From contig CAYOED010000002.1 in assembly GCA_964402925.1 (NCBI GenBank), positions 1 to 64,000 on the forward strand: a DNA stretch of 64,000 bases, given 5' to 3'. The notes beneath the pieces were generated by a model. The model had not been told where the DNA came from, did not search any database, and worked only from the letters and a program-made list of their open reading frames with translations. A program made the position numbers and the translations under genes. Source of the stretch: Suilimivivens sp964402925. Lineage in GTDB: Bacteria; Bacillota; Clostridia; Lachnospirales; Lachnospiraceae. Shown here piece after piece: positions 25,207 to 35,358 of this stretch (within the stretch, counting starts at the first letter, position 1; each line of letters starts with the position of its first letter).

Positions 25207-25926
25207 CTATTTTACTCTATATAAGTTCATTCTGCTGAACAAATCTTTCACTCTGCATTTCCATTCGGTATAGCCGTATACACTGCCTCCAGATCCCGAC
25301 ACACCCACAATTCTGGGATATCTGGGGAAATTAGTCACTTTAATCCGATTTTCCTGTATCACCTGCGTGTAAACTCGTTCCAGAAAAATCCCCTGTTCAT
25401 CCATTACCTGCTCGTAAGCATCCAGAAATATTTTTTTAAACTGCCTCACCGGCATACCGTAAATCCTAGTATCGTAAAGGTCCCTTCTGGTCCTGTTGGG
25501 AATATTAAAGTACGTCTTTTCCTGATTAAGATGTGTTGTAATGTCCTTGATATTATCTACTTTCAGCCTTCCTGTTATCTTGACAAAGTATGGTTCTTTG
25601 GAAGCAATCTCACTATGTGAAAAGACATAATCCATGATTTCTCCCTCTCCGTATCCTTTTCCATGAATGCAGGCTTTCTCGATATTTCCCTGAAATGACA
25701 GCAACTCTAATCTTATATTCTTATGTTCGGCAGCATCCACCAGATGCGAAAGTTTTTCTGTGCCATAGCTGCTATTCTCGCAAAAAACGATTCCAGAAAA
25801 CGCTTTGCTGTCTATTATAGAGCAAAGACTCTCTTCATACTGCCTCATCCGCTCTTTCTCGTCCCGCAAGATCAATTGGCTCATTTGAAACGGCGGTTTA
25901 ATCGTTCCTGTTATAATCGCAAGCAT
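25207..25926 (-). CDS. Putative GT-A-like glycosyltransferase of unrecognised family
   Basis: 239 residues from the ATG at 25926 (GGAGG six bases upstream; a longer frame to 25956 lacks a site). Starts LAIITGTIKPP and has GKGYGEGEIMDYVFSHS followed by YFVKITGRLKV near residue 115-130, a pattern also seen in unnamed transferases of capsule clusters, where the KITGR segment replaces a DxD region. No membrane segments. Role is inferred mainly from its place between a Wzy-like gene and a GT2 gene. Confidence 0.5.
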   Translation of the reverse strand: MLAIITGTIKPPFQMSQLILRDEKERMRQYEESLCSIIDSKAFSGIVFCENSSYGTEKLSHLVDAAEHKNIRLELLSFQGNIEKACIHGKGYGEGEIMDYVFSHSEIASKEPYFVKITGRLKVDNIKDITTHLNQEKTYFNIPNRTRRDLYDTRIYGMPVRQFKKIFLDAYEQVMDEQGIFLERVYTQVIQENRIKVTNFPRYPRIVGVSGSGGSVYGYTEWKCRVKDLFSRMNLYRVK

Positions 25927-27064
25927 GCTGTCCCTCCCCAACTGATTTTTCCGCATCTACTTGCACCGAAGAAATGACCATTCCTGAAAACAAAAGTGGG
26001 AACCAACTCATCTGAGTAGCCTCCATACTGTTGACCGTAACGCCGCTTCCAAGAAGAAGCACCGCCATGATCACCGCCAGATAAAAGGTCTTTCGATCAT
26101 CTACCTTCATCACATAATACATAACGCTGATAATCATCATCAATCCTAAGACCAGTCCCACATATCCCAAAGAATAGAAAGTTTTAATATACAGGCTCTG
26201 AATACTGAGTCCGGAACCCATTCCACTGCCAAATAAATGCGCCCATATTCCTTCTTTGCTGCAAGTGTCCAAAACCATTTTCCACTCTGCATATCTACTG
26301 TACATATTACTATTGTTGAAAAACCTTCCATTAAATAAACCCAAAATTAATTCTGGATTTTCAAACCCCAGAACAGGCGTATAAATAACGGCTACAACTC
26401 CCAGCAGTCCAAGAATAATGACCGTCAATAGAACACCCGTCAGTTTTTTATTGTTAACCACCAATTCAGTAAGATAAATGGCCATAATCGCATAGATCGC
26501 AATCATCAATACCATTTGTATACCTGCATCCGAGAAAAAAACCATATAAGGGCAAACAACAAAAATAGTAAACAGCTTAAAAACTGTATTTCTGCCAAAC
26601 ATAGCTATAAATACCATAGCCAGAACCATAGCAAATGCCATATCCGTATCATAATAATATAAATCTCCTCCGGCATCCTGTACCTTTAAAAAGGCAGTTT
26701 CAAAATGATACAAACGCACCACCAGGTTAGCATAAATCACCAGATAGGCTGCCAAAGTGAGCACCCCATAACATTCCTTGATTCTGTCATAGTACACCCT
26801 CCCTACAAAGTAAAGAAGAAAGGCCGACATCACCTTAAAATAAATCTGATACCCGTTCCCTGACCGGAAAAAAGTAATCGTCAGAAGAGCACTGAGTAAA
26901 ACTACGATTCCATCCGTCAGCATAAATCTCTTGCGTATGTTCGGACGCACCAATGCAATCTGGTAAATCAACAGAAGAACGACCAGAATTACCATCATAT
27001 AATCCAGTGTATGATATTGATAAAGCATATCTACCAACTGCTTTGCAAACAGAAAGAACGTCAT
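25898..27064 (-). CDS. Wzy/O-antigen-ligase-like membrane protein
   Basis: 388 residues, about ten to eleven membrane helices, with a large outside loop near residue 240-290 (GLFNGRFFNNSNMYSRYAEW, then HLFGSGMGSGL). The loop and the GSG motif after R-x-x-W are usual in polymerases of Wzx/Wzy systems. It would join repeat units outside the membrane. The protein family is poorly conserved, so the exact role is inferred. Overlaps the next gene by 29 bases. Confidence 0.65.
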   Translation of the reverse strand: MTFFLFAKQLVDMLYQYHTLDYMMVILVVLLLIYQIALVRPNIRKRFMLTDGIVVLLSALLTITFFRSGNGYQIYFKVMSAFLLYFVGRVYYDRIKECYGVLTLAAYLVIYANLVVRLYHFETAFLKVQDAGGDLYYYDTDMAFAMVLAMVFIAMFGRNTVFKLFTIFVVCPYMVFFSDAGIQMVLMIAIYAIMAIYLTELVVNNKKLTGVLLTVIILGLLGVVAVIYTPVLGFENPELILGLFNGRFFNNSNMYSRYAEWKMVLDTCSKEGIWAHLFGSGMGSGLSIQSLYIKTFYSLGYVGLVLGLMMIISVMYYVMKVDDRKTFYLAVIMAVLLLGSGVTVNSMEATQMSWFPLLFSGMVISSVQVDAEKSVGEGQHACDYNRND

Positions 27065-27080
27065 ACATATCCCTCATTTT

Positions 27081-29084
27081 CTAGCAAGACAATATTTCGT
27101 CGCGATACTTTTTAATAGACACATCTTTGGTCAGATGATTGACCAGATAGTCCCTTCCCTTTGCCCCCATTTCTTCCAGTTCAGGGGAACCTTTCAAATC
27201 AATAAACCTCTTAATCAGATGTTCTATGGCTTCATAATCTCCCGGATCTACACTAATTCCGCATCCGGCCTCTTCAACAATGAGACGCGCTTCCGATCCT
27301 TTCTCTAAAATCCCCAGAACCGGCTTCCCCGCTGCCATCACCCCATACAGTTTGCTCGGAACCGATACCCCTTTGATGCCCTTTGCATTTACCACAAAAT
27401 GTACATCTCCGGCGTTCAGGCTATAAATCAGCTTACTCTTGTCCTGATAAGGAATGAGTACTACATTGGAAAGATGCTTCTTTTCCCGATAATCTCTTAG
27501 TTCGTCAAGCACGGAACCTTCGCCAATAAATGCGAAAACCACTTCTGACTGAATCTGAAACCTTTCAATTACCTTTACAATATTCAGCAAATCGTAATAT
27601 AAACCAATATTTCCGGAATACATAATGACAAATTTATCTTGTAATCCATACTTCCGTTTAAAATGTTCAACCTGCTCATCCTTCTTATGAAGGGGGAAAA
27701 TTTCTTTTTCGTTGATCCAATTATTGATATAGGCATAATCGGGAAGAGACTCAAAACGCTTTTGTAATGTCTCGACCATATCACGCCCTACCACAATAAC
27801 CTTCTTCGCCTGCCGGCAGCTATACTTGTCCACCAGCATCATCATGCCAAGGAGCAGTCTGTTGTGAGAAAAATCCACGGCCTGCACCTGTTCTGGATTA
27901 AAATCCTGTATATTGTAAATCAGCTTTGCCTTTTTTACTCTCTTTCCAATTACCCCGAGCATGCCGCCCAAAATCGGAGGCTGTGAAATCGTAAAGATAT
28001 AATCCTGACGCTCCACCCTGAAAGTAGCCGCTATGGCCGAAAGAAAATAGGATAAAATATTGTAAATCCGGCTGGGCGTAAAATTCTTCCGAAATTCCGG
28101 CACCCGAATCCGCAGCACATTCACACCGTTAATGTTCTCGAAATAATATTTATGTTTCCGATAATATTGGGGTATCTTACCCGTATAAGAAGGCACTGTA
28201 CAGATTACCGTGGTATGGAACGTATCTTTAAGTCCCTCTGCTAACTCCGTCAGAATCTGACCAGTAGATGCCACATCCGGATAATAGTAGTGCGCGTATA
28301 TAAGCAGATTCTTTTTGTCGGAATCCACATATTTTTTCCATGTAAAAGCATCCTTTACAGACAACAGGAGGAATTTCCCGTTTGTCCCCACGTAACGTTT
28401 CCAAAGTCTCCGGGGATCCTGTATCAGCCGATAGAGCCATTCCATATAGTGCCTGCGCATCCAGCCCGGCGCCCGCTTTACCGTTCCCGCATGAAAATCA
28501 AAACCTGCACCCACCCCCAGCATCAAGGCATTTACTTGATTACGGTGTGCATACATCCATTTTTCCTGTTTCGGTGCACCAAGTCCCACCCATACAATGG
28601 AAGCTCCTGATTCGTTGATTCTATTTACGGCATCCTGATCCTCCTCTTCTGTCAGCGAACGAAAAGGCGGCGATTCCATACCGGCTATTTTCAGCCCTGG
28701 ATATTTTTCCTTGAGATTTTTCTTTAAGGCGTCAATGGTCTGCTGTGAACTTCCATAAAAATAATGAGAAATATCAGTATTTTCCGTGGCTTTCCATATA
28801 CTTGGCATCAAATCTGGCCCTGCCACCTGCTCCGCTTCCTTAAAGCCCCTGAGCCGCTGTAGCAGCGCAAGGGGACTTCCATCCGGAAGCGCAAGAAAAG
28901 CAGTGTTCTGCACTTTCCTGTATTCCTCATCTTTCTCCGCCATTACTGTCGTGTGTACATTGGACAGGCAGATAAATCTTCCCCGCAGTTCCTCAATATG
29001 GGTTATAATTAAATTGACTGTATCCTGCATATTGGTGACTGCAACGTTGACACCAAGTATACGACTGGTAAAAGGCTTTTTCAT
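27081..29084 (-). CDS. Fusion of WecG/TagA/CpsF (GT26) with GT4 glycosyltransferase
   Basis: 667 residues, two transferases in one chain. Residues ~1-245 are GT26: LSNVHTTVMA, ALPDGSPL, VGLGAPKQEKW and the C-terminal RLIQDPRRLWKRYV. GT26 enzymes add ManNAc (WecG, TagA) or glucose-type sugars to polyprenyl-diphosphate-linked acceptors. Residues ~260-667 are GT4/GT-B: YYPDVASTGQ, VIMYSGNIG, and the nucleotide-sugar site GVSVPSKLYGVMAAGKPV. The fused pair probably adds two consecutive sugars early in repeat-unit assembly. The frame is continuous, with a short linker (~246-260). Confidence 0.85.
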   Translation of the reverse strand: MKKPFTSRILGVNVAVTNMQDTVNLIITHIEELRGRFICLSNVHTTVMAEKDEEYRKVQNTAFLALPDGSPLALLQRLRGFKEAEQVAGPDLMPSIWKATENTDISHYFYGSSQQTIDALKKNLKEKYPGLKIAGMESPPFRSLTEEEDQDAVNRINESGASIVWVGLGAPKQEKWMYAHRNQVNALMLGVGAGFDFHAGTVKRAPGWMRRHYMEWLYRLIQDPRRLWKRYVGTNGKFLLLSVKDAFTWKKYVDSDKKNLLIYAHYYYPDVASTGQILTELAEGLKDTFHTTVICTVPSYTGKIPQYYRKHKYYFENINGVNVLRIRVPEFRKNFTPSRIYNILSYFLSAIAATFRVERQDYIFTISQPPILGGMLGVIGKRVKKAKLIYNIQDFNPEQVQAVDFSHNRLLLGMMMLVDKYSCRQAKKVIVVGRDMVETLQKRFESLPDYAYINNWINEKEIFPLHKKDEQVEHFKRKYGLQDKFVIMYSGNIGLYYDLLNIVKVIERFQIQSEVVFAFIGEGSVLDELRDYREKKHLSNVVLIPYQDKSKLIYSLNAGDVHFVVNAKGIKGVSVPSKLYGVMAAGKPVLGILEKGSEARLIVEEAGCGISVDPGDYEAIEHLIKRFIDLKGSPELEEMGAKGRDYLVNHLTKDVSIKKYRDEILSC

Positions 29085-29088
29085 AAAT

Positions 29089-29640
29089 TTATATCCTTTT
29101 GATTATTCTTGCCGGATTGCCTGCTATCACGCAATTCGCTTCAAACTTTCCGCTGACAACGGCGCCGGCGCCTATCACACAATTGTCTCCGATTTCGCTT
29201 CCTTTCAATATTAACACATTGCACCCTATAAAGCAATTTTTGCCAATCCGGATGGGAGCAGTTCCTATTTTCTCCTTATCATCTGCAAGTCGCGCGTCGG
29301 CATCCACTGGATGAAAATCATTATCCAGAATTTTCACATTGCCTCCAATATTGGTGTGATCTCCAATCGTAATTTTACTACGGGCATAGATGGTCGCACC
29401 CGAAATTCCCACGTCATCACCTATTTCTATGGATGCTCCCGGAATCCTAGTGAGAATGATTGTTCTGGAATACAGTCCAACAAGATTAGACAAAAAGGAA
29501 CTTTTCACGACACAATTATCCCCAATACTGATAGAAGCTCCCTTTTTATTATAAATAAGCGGTACGCCCTTTAAGGAGAGAGACCTCCCGTATTTTACAT
29601 GAGTCAATTTTAAAAATAATTTATACAAGAAACTAATCAT
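29089..29640 (-). CDS. Hexapeptide-repeat acetyltransferase (WcaF/Maa type)
   Basis: 183 residues of left-handed beta-helix: repeated I-G-D/N coils (ISIGDNCVV, IEIGDDVGI, ITIGDHTNIGG), catalytic-type DNDFHPV near 112, and VIGAGAVVSG with AGNPARIIK at the end. Probably O-acetylates a sugar of the repeat unit in the cytosol. Overlaps the upstream transferase gene by eight bases. Confidence 0.8.
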   Translation of the reverse strand: MISFLYKLFLKLTHVKYGRSLSLKGVPLIYNKKGASISIGDNCVVKSSFLSNLVGLYSRTIILTRIPGASIEIGDDVGISGATIYARSKITIGDHTNIGGNVKILDNDFHPVDADARLADDKEKIGTAPIRIGKNCFIGCNVLILKGSEIGDNCVIGAGAVVSGKFEANCVIAGNPARIIKRI

Positions 29641-30547
29641 CTGCCTGCTCCTCCAAGAGTCGTCTGTACACTTCAGGGTACGCTTTCATCAATTGGTTCC
29701 ATATAACATCATTATTCCCTCTATGACCGGTATTGCTCTTCCACAAGCCAGATTTTTTCGTTGATAACAGGTTAAAATAAATCAACACCGTCTCGTTACA
29801 GTTTACTGCCTTCTTTCCATGCAGGATTTCCATGCATTTCAGCCACAAATCATCCGTATTCAATGCATATTCCATAATCTTATCTTTTGAGAACGCTTCT
29901 TCCGGAAGGCTTCCCGGAGGATACAGCACACCATTACACCCCACTGCCAAAGTAGAATATGCAGGTATAGCACCTGTATCATCACGCCATTCATCATAAG
30001 TCACAAAATCCCTCTGCTCATCAAATGCAATCTGATGACTCCAATTGCAGATGATAGCATCCGGATTTTTTTCATGTCCCTGCCATAATCTTTCGATATG
30101 GTCCTCCGGATACAATATGTCATCATCAGCCGTAATCACATAATAATCCGGGTATGCCTTCATAGTACCATAATATTTCTTATGAGGCTTCAAATCCTCA
30201 CACAAACGGACTTCCAGCCCACGTTTTTTTAATTTCTCAAGTCGTTTCGGAATTTTCTTATCTGCAAACTGCTCTTCTGCAATCCATAAGATTACCTTGT
30301 ATGGTTTCATAGTCTGTTGCAACAAAGAGCTGACGGTCATCCAGACGCTGTCAATCCGCGCAGGATATGTGGTCATTGAAACAATCACCCTGCTTTTCCC
30401 ATCTACTCCGCTGTCTTTTTTCCAACATTGGGAAATGGGAAAGAGCCCGTTTGCCAACACCTTATTTACTTTATAAAAAAACTTCCAATAAGGCTTATTT
30501 TCCTTTTTCAGTTTTCTTACCAATTCATAAAAAAAGGCTATCATCAT
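29633..30547 (-). CDS. Putative glycosyltransferase (GT-A-like)
   Basis: 304 residues. VIVSMTTYPARIDSVWMTV near residue 54, VILWIAEEQF, and a DxD in YYVITADDDILYPED near 135 mark a GT-A-like fold found in many capsule loci. No membrane helix beyond a weak N-terminal hydrophobic patch. Overlaps its neighbours by 4 and 8 bases, so translation is coupled. Donor and acceptor unknown. Confidence 0.7.
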   Translation of the reverse strand: MMIAFFYELVRKLKKENKPYWKFFYKVNKVLANGLFPISQCWKKDSGVDGKSRVIVSMTTYPARIDSVWMTVSSLLQQTMKPYKVILWIAEEQFADKKIPKRLEKLKKRGLEVRLCEDLKPHKKYYGTMKAYPDYYVITADDDILYPEDHIERLWQGHEKNPDAIICNWSHQIAFDEQRDFVTYDEWRDDTGAIPAYSTLAVGCNGVLYPPGSLPEEAFSKDKIMEYALNTDDLWLKCMEILHGKKAVNCNETVLIYFNLLSTKKSGLWKSNTGHRGNNDVIWNQLMKAYPEVYRRLLEEQADD

Positions 30548-31713
30548 TCTGTTAAACCTACTGATTTTCTTGCAATTAAGCGGTATGAAAATGCATTTCT
30601 TCCATCGCTTCTGGCACTTTTTTTCATTTGCTCATATTTTTCCGGATGTTCCAAAAGCTCTAAGATTTTTTCTTTTATCACTTCCACGGAATCTTCCATC
30701 AGAAATTCAACATTTCCTCCAATATCTACATGGGTTGTCCCCTCCCAATATTTACAGATCATCGGAATTCCCTGGGCCGCTACCTGCTCCCAATAGATGG
30801 AATGTCTTCCCGGAAAAACTACCAGATCCGCAGCGGCAAAGTACTCATAAGATTGTTCCCCCTTTGCCCATCCGATATATTGAATTTTCTTTCCGTCACA
30901 CAGTGCAAGCAGCTTTTCTTGTAACTCTTCCTCAATCGATCCGAACACCAGCAGTTTCAGATACTCCCGCGGGATTTCCTGTACAGCCTGCATAAGCAGC
31001 AAAGTTTGGGTTTTAAACGCGTCAATCTTTCCCCCGGTGACAATCAAAAAATCCTCTGGCTGCAGATTGTATTTTTCCCGAACCGCTTTTCGAACCTCCC
31101 CTTTAGCCGCCCGCTCTACGCTTTCATCATCTGCTCCCATAATCAGCAAGTCGGTTTTATCCGCCGAAATCCCATATATGTTCTGTAAAAAATCCACCCT
31201 AGAGGGCATTACCCCAAAAAATTTCTTTACATACGGTTCCACAGCCTTTGCGCATGGTTTCCACCAGAAACGATAAAGGGTGTTCCTTGAAAACCAGTTT
31301 CGAGCACTGTTAGAAAAGTCACTGTGATTATCTGCATAAACAACTACCTCAGGATGTTTTCTTTTGTAAGAAGCCACTTTGCGGTTATCCTGAAACTGGA
31401 GGTTATGCACAAAAATAATGTCTGGTCTAATCCTTTCCAAAGTATCTTCAAAGCCCTTAAATATTCCAATCTGACGATTCACATTGTATGGCAATGGAAA
31501 TGCAAAAGGCAGCCGGATAATGTGGACACCGTCCGGGTTGATATAATCCGTTTCTGTCGTGCACAGTCCCCACACGCCCTCCGTATAGCAGTGATCCGTA
31601 GTTATCAGACTAACCTCATGTCCGTCTTCCGCCTGATATTTAATAAGATTGTTCTCTTGGTAATTAAGTCCTTCCGTATATCCACCGACCAGACAAATAT
31701 GTGCGATTTTCAC
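30544..31713 (-). CDS. GT4 glycosyltransferase
   Basis: 389 residues, GT-B fold. N-terminal IAHICLVGGYTEGLNYQEN, middle LIVTGGKIDAFKTQ, and FPGRHSIYWEQVAAQGIP near residue 320 in place of the usual E-x7-E site. Cytosolic, probably adds one sugar of the repeat unit. Confidence 0.8.
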   Translation of the reverse strand: MKIAHICLVGGYTEGLNYQENNLIKYQAEDGHEVSLITTDHCYTEGVWGLCTTETDYINPDGVHIIRLPFAFPLPYNVNRQIGIFKGFEDTLERIRPDIIFVHNLQFQDNRKVASYKRKHPEVVVYADNHSDFSNSARNWFSRNTLYRFWWKPCAKAVEPYVKKFFGVMPSRVDFLQNIYGISADKTDLLIMGADDESVERAAKGEVRKAVREKYNLQPEDFLIVTGGKIDAFKTQTLLLMQAVQEIPREYLKLLVFGSIEEELQEKLLALCDGKKIQYIGWAKGEQSYEYFAAADLVVFPGRHSIYWEQVAAQGIPMICKYWEGTTHVDIGGNVEFLMEDSVEVIKEKILELLEHPEKYEQMKKSARSDGRNAFSYRLIARKSVGLTE

Positions 31714-31727
31714 AGACGTTCCTCCTC

Positions 31728-33209
31728 TTATTCCTTACCGTCACGAAGTTTCTTTCTCAAAACAATCATATAAACTGCACTTGTAATCATTACAGTAATA
31801 ATAAATCCTAGTGAAAAAACAGTCACCACAACCCTGATTCTTTCAAAGACGAGCAGATTTTCCTTCTGCACTGCCAAAACCTCCGATCTTACCTGATAAA
31901 AGATACCTATAAGAATGCTTAGTCCAAATGCTGCAACTGTTCCAATGCCTAAAATCGCTCTCTTATACGCGCGCCACATATTCCGCAGTCCATCCTCCAT
32001 TTTTCGCAGTCCATGAAGAGAAATGGTAATCTCCTTGTCCCAGTTCTTAAGAATGGCTGTCTCCTTTCTTCCTTTTTCCTTATCCCGCAGCGCTGCAAAG
32101 AGTCCTTCTCCTATGAACAAGAGGGTAAGGTTCTTAAAAGAAGTATTGAACAGAAAAGGCTCCGTAATACCTGCTAACAGTAAGCAGCAGATCATTGCCA
32201 GTTCAATATTTTTCTTTTGCTTTACATAGCTTGACACAACTGTCAGATAACCTACACAAATCAACAGAAAAATGGGAAGACCATAAATCACCAGTGCAAA
32301 GATATATGCATTATCCATGGTAATCACATCCGTGGTGATGGCGGCCAAATTATTTCCGAACAAAGACATATTTTCAAGTGTGAGGAAATGCCTCGCCAGA
32401 TGAATTCGATTGTTAAAAATCTTATCTGCTATTTCAAATGCTTTTCCTTCAAGTAAGATTGGAAAAATAATTGAAAACAGAATACAGCCCGGAAAGACCA
32501 GCCTGACCAGAAAATACTCTGCCTTACTGATTCTTTTTTTCCTAACATAGTAGGATAAAAGAATATATGCCATTACAGTCAAGGCACCCGTGAAGCTATA
32601 GGAATAAAAGAATAACAACAGATTTCCGGCAGATAAGATCAGAAGATGCTTCCAATTATAAGTTTCTTTCACACAGTAAATAAAAAAAGCTGCCAAAATC
32701 AGATAGGAAATGTGGAGGACATTGGGATGCGGGTATCCCATAAAATACCGCAGCACCGCCCCAGAAATGTTCTTTGTCTGGACAGCAGTCTCAACACTCT
32801 CAATACATACAAGAGAAGTCAAAAAACGCCCTCCCATTGCAACAATCCACACCACAAGACCAACTCCAAACGCCCTCTTTACCGATACATTCTTCATTGC
32901 TGCCACCGTCACCATGCAGATTAAGACGCCCTTTTCACCACTGACACGGTAAACCACTGTCGACAGTGCCAGCAAAAAAAACATCACTCCCCATTCCTTA
33001 TAAGAATATTCTGTAATGCACATCTTACCTATGATACACATAAATGATGCAACCAGAAAAATCTTATAGACGTTCTGTCCATCATACAGTCCAATTCCCT
33101 TAGCAAAAAGCATTAGACTCCAAAAACATAGATATAATAACTCCGAAAGCTTTATTTGCAAACAACCTGTTTTATTTTCTCTTATATCCAGCATTTTTTC
33201 TCTTCCCAT
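31728..33209 (-). CDS. Wzy-like polytopic membrane protein with extra C-terminal membrane pair
   Basis: 493 residues from the ATG at 33209 (AGGGG just upstream; a TTG at 33212 is also possible). About ten helices in residues 20-380, including YPHPNVLHISYLIL, a pattern (G-x-P-H-P-N) shared with the adjacent protein at 33272. Two more helices with a hydrophilic outside loop lie near 415-485, which is unusual for Wzy proteins. Probably a polymerase or ligase; which of the three Wzy-like proteins is the real one cannot be told. Confidence 0.6.
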   Translation of the reverse strand: MGREKMLDIRENKTGCLQIKLSELLYLCFWSLMLFAKGIGLYDGQNVYKIFLVASFMCIIGKMCITEYSYKEWGVMFFLLALSTVVYRVSGEKGVLICMVTVAAMKNVSVKRAFGVGLVVWIVAMGGRFLTSLVCIESVETAVQTKNISGAVLRYFMGYPHPNVLHISYLILAAFFIYCVKETYNWKHLLILSAGNLLLFFYSYSFTGALTVMAYILLSYYVRKKRISKAEYFLVRLVFPGCILFSIIFPILLEGKAFEIADKIFNNRIHLARHFLTLENMSLFGNNLAAITTDVITMDNAYIFALVIYGLPIFLLICVGYLTVVSSYVKQKKNIELAMICCLLLAGITEPFLFNTSFKNLTLLFIGEGLFAALRDKEKGRKETAILKNWDKEITISLHGLRKMEDGLRNMWRAYKRAILGIGTVAAFGLSILIGIFYQVRSEVLAVQKENLLVFERIRVVVTVFSLGFIITVMITSAVYMIVLRKKLRDGKE

Positions 33210-33271
33210 CAACCCCTACTTCTACCTGTTCCTACAGTCAAAGTCATTATAGCCTAGCGCCGTTTTTCTTT

Positions 33272-34435
33272 CTATTCTTTGGGCTTTTCCAGCCGTCTAA
33301 AGCAATACATTCCTATTATAAAAAACAGATAATTCCTTGCAAGATAAACGGAAATGATATGCGCTTCAATGACCGTATACAGGGCAAACATCGAGAAAAA
33401 TATCATCTCTTCCATTTTTCCCTTTTTAGCAAAGTATATCATAAATCCGGTCAATACTGCTATTGCCAGAAGCGCCGGTATGATTCCATACCAATAAAAT
33501 AATCTGACCCATCCCATGTCAAAATAATAATTGTTTTCCGGTCGCGAAAACAAACGCCACGTTTCCATAATTCCCTCATGGTTATCCGTCTCAATCAAAG
33601 AATGGAGTCTTCCTGTCAGCATTGTATCCAGAAACAAATAAAAGTTAATCTTCCTGCTGATGGCTCCTTCCCAGTAATAATGCCAGAGGCACATAGCATC
33701 TTTCGCGGACATGATGGAAATAAGAATACTTCCTGCAAAAATGCCCATATTTCCAACCACGAAAACCCTGACCAGATTCTCATTTTTGATTATGCCTGCT
33801 GTAAAAAACAGTAAAATCCCACAAGTAGAAACCAGAAATCCTGTTTTGGAATCTGTCAGCAGGAAAAAGCACCCATTGACGAAAAGAAGCAGCACATAAT
33901 GATACCACTTCCATTTTAAATGATATAAATACATGCCAAGCAGGGTTAGAACGAACACCATGCATTGGAGTGCGTTCGGATGCCCCAATCCAAGTACGTA
34001 TCGTGTTTCGATACTGCCGCGTCCATAATCCTGAGTCAAAGACAGCGTTCCCAATATTCCAAACAAAGAGAGCAGAATCAAAATCAGACACCCTGCCAGA
34101 GTCATCCAGAATACCAGCTTCAGGCATTTACGTATATCCACATCCTTACAAGCTGCCATGAACATAACTACTCTGACAATCTCATTTCTCCCTGTAACAA
34201 AGTACGATACAGCGCCTACCGCCAGAAAAAATGCAAGAATGCCATATTCTCTGATAGAATATTTTGTCAGACATACCTTGGCAAAAAAAAGCAGGAAAGT
34301 CAGGCGGAAAATCTGCCCTTCTATCGGATTCGTATAAGCGCTCTTATCAATCAGCACAAGCAGAACCTCTATAATCACTCCTGCATAAAAAAGGCAGTAT
34401 GCTGTTTTTTCTCTTAATGTTCTGTCAATTTCCAT
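33272..34435 (-). CDS. Wzy-like polytopic membrane protein
   Basis: 387 residues from the ATG at 34435, preceded by AAGGTG; the longer frame to 34474 would overlap the GT11 gene. About ten membrane helices. YVLGLGHPNALQCMVFVL matches the HPN region of the neighbour at 31728, so the two are distant paralogues. A long outside loop near residue 235-290 ends in ENNYYFDMGWVRLFYWYG, the GxG-like segment of Wzy-type polymerases. Confidence 0.65.
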   Translation of the reverse strand: MEIDRTLREKTAYCLFYAGVIIEVLLVLIDKSAYTNPIEGQIFRLTFLLFFAKVCLTKYSIREYGILAFFLAVGAVSYFVTGRNEIVRVVMFMAACKDVDIRKCLKLVFWMTLAGCLILILLSLFGILGTLSLTQDYGRGSIETRYVLGLGHPNALQCMVFVLTLLGMYLYHLKWKWYHYVLLLFVNGCFFLLTDSKTGFLVSTCGILLFFTAGIIKNENLVRVFVVGNMGIFAGSILISIMSAKDAMCLWHYYWEGAISRKINFYLFLDTMLTGRLHSLIETDNHEGIMETWRLFSRPENNYYFDMGWVRLFYWYGIIPALLAIAVLTGFMIYFAKKGKMEEMIFFSMFALYTVIEAHIISVYLARNYLFFIIGMYCFRRLEKPKE

Positions 34436-34445
34436 TCTATACACC

Positions 34446-35342
34446 TTATTCCGGCTTTCCCGAAGGGCTGACAAATCGCCATCCCTTCCAGAGCTCTTCC
34501 ATTTCTTCTTTTACAAAAGTCTGACTGTTCTTATGAATTGTGGGACGGATCATGATTTTATCATCCTTCCCATTCAGCCTTGCTCCCCAAAAGCTGAAAG
34601 TAGAGTTCGCACAGATATTATGCTTACATTGGCTCATCAGCCACATATCATAAAAACTGTCCTTTCCGTGGTTGATATCTACAATTGTATATTCATCCCC
34701 TTGATATTTCTGGCTCACATAAGGAATATCATCAGAAAACAAATAGAAATGCGCCTCAGGCACTTCCTCCTTCACAAGCCTTATTGCTGTTTCATAATAT
34801 CTGTCTGTACAGATATTGCCAAACATAGCTGTATTTTCCGGGTCCAGATAGTCTCCCCGCCTTACATGTACACTGACTGACGCGCTGCCCTTCATTTCCT
34901 GTGCCATCTCCTGATTTAAGGGATTACCGCCCGCCGGAAATTGTATTTTCTCTCTTAAGTCATACAAAATATCGCCATAATATTTTTCGCATGCAAAATA
35001 TCCGCTGATATATATATCCTCAAAGCCGAAAATTTCCGGGTGATACATCCCGCTCTCCTTAAACCAATGCACCGTAAACGGCATCAGTTTCCTTCTCAGT
35101 CTGCCGGAAAAACGGTCATTTCCAATCAGCCTTATCTTTTCTTCCGGTCTGCACTCCTCATAAATCAGCCTGTCAAAATAGTTCAGTTCAAGTTCCCGTC
35201 TCTTCAGAACCCCCTGCTGATCCCCTTTGGAAAACCATGAAAGATCCAGCCTCGCTTCCTTTCCCATTCCAACAAATTTCCTGTATAGTGCATACTGCTG
35301 AAGCTGATTTCCCAAGCCTCCCGCTGCCTGAATAATAATCAT
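34446..35342 (-). CDS. GT11 alpha-1,2-fucosyltransferase-like protein
   Basis: 298 residues from the ATG at 35342, where the conserved start IIIQAAGGLGNQLQQYAL begins; the longer frame to 35465 runs into the next gene. Motif I is SVHVRRGDYLD, and the C-terminal NSTFSFWGARL is intact. All GT11 key residues are present, so it is probably active with GDP-fucose. Confidence 0.9.
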   Translation of the reverse strand: MIIIQAAGGLGNQLQQYALYRKFVGMGKEARLDLSWFSKGDQQGVLKRRELELNYFDRLIYEECRPEEKIRLIGNDRFSGRLRRKLMPFTVHWFKESGMYHPEIFGFEDIYISGYFACEKYYGDILYDLREKIQFPAGGNPLNQEMAQEMKGSASVSVHVRRGDYLDPENTAMFGNICTDRYYETAIRLVKEEVPEAHFYLFSDDIPYVSQKYQGDEYTIVDINHGKDSFYDMWLMSQCKHNICANSTFSFWGARLNGKDDKIMIRPTIHKNSQTFVKEEMEELWKGWRFVSPSGKPE

Positions 35343-35358
35343 ATCCTTTTCCTGTCCT

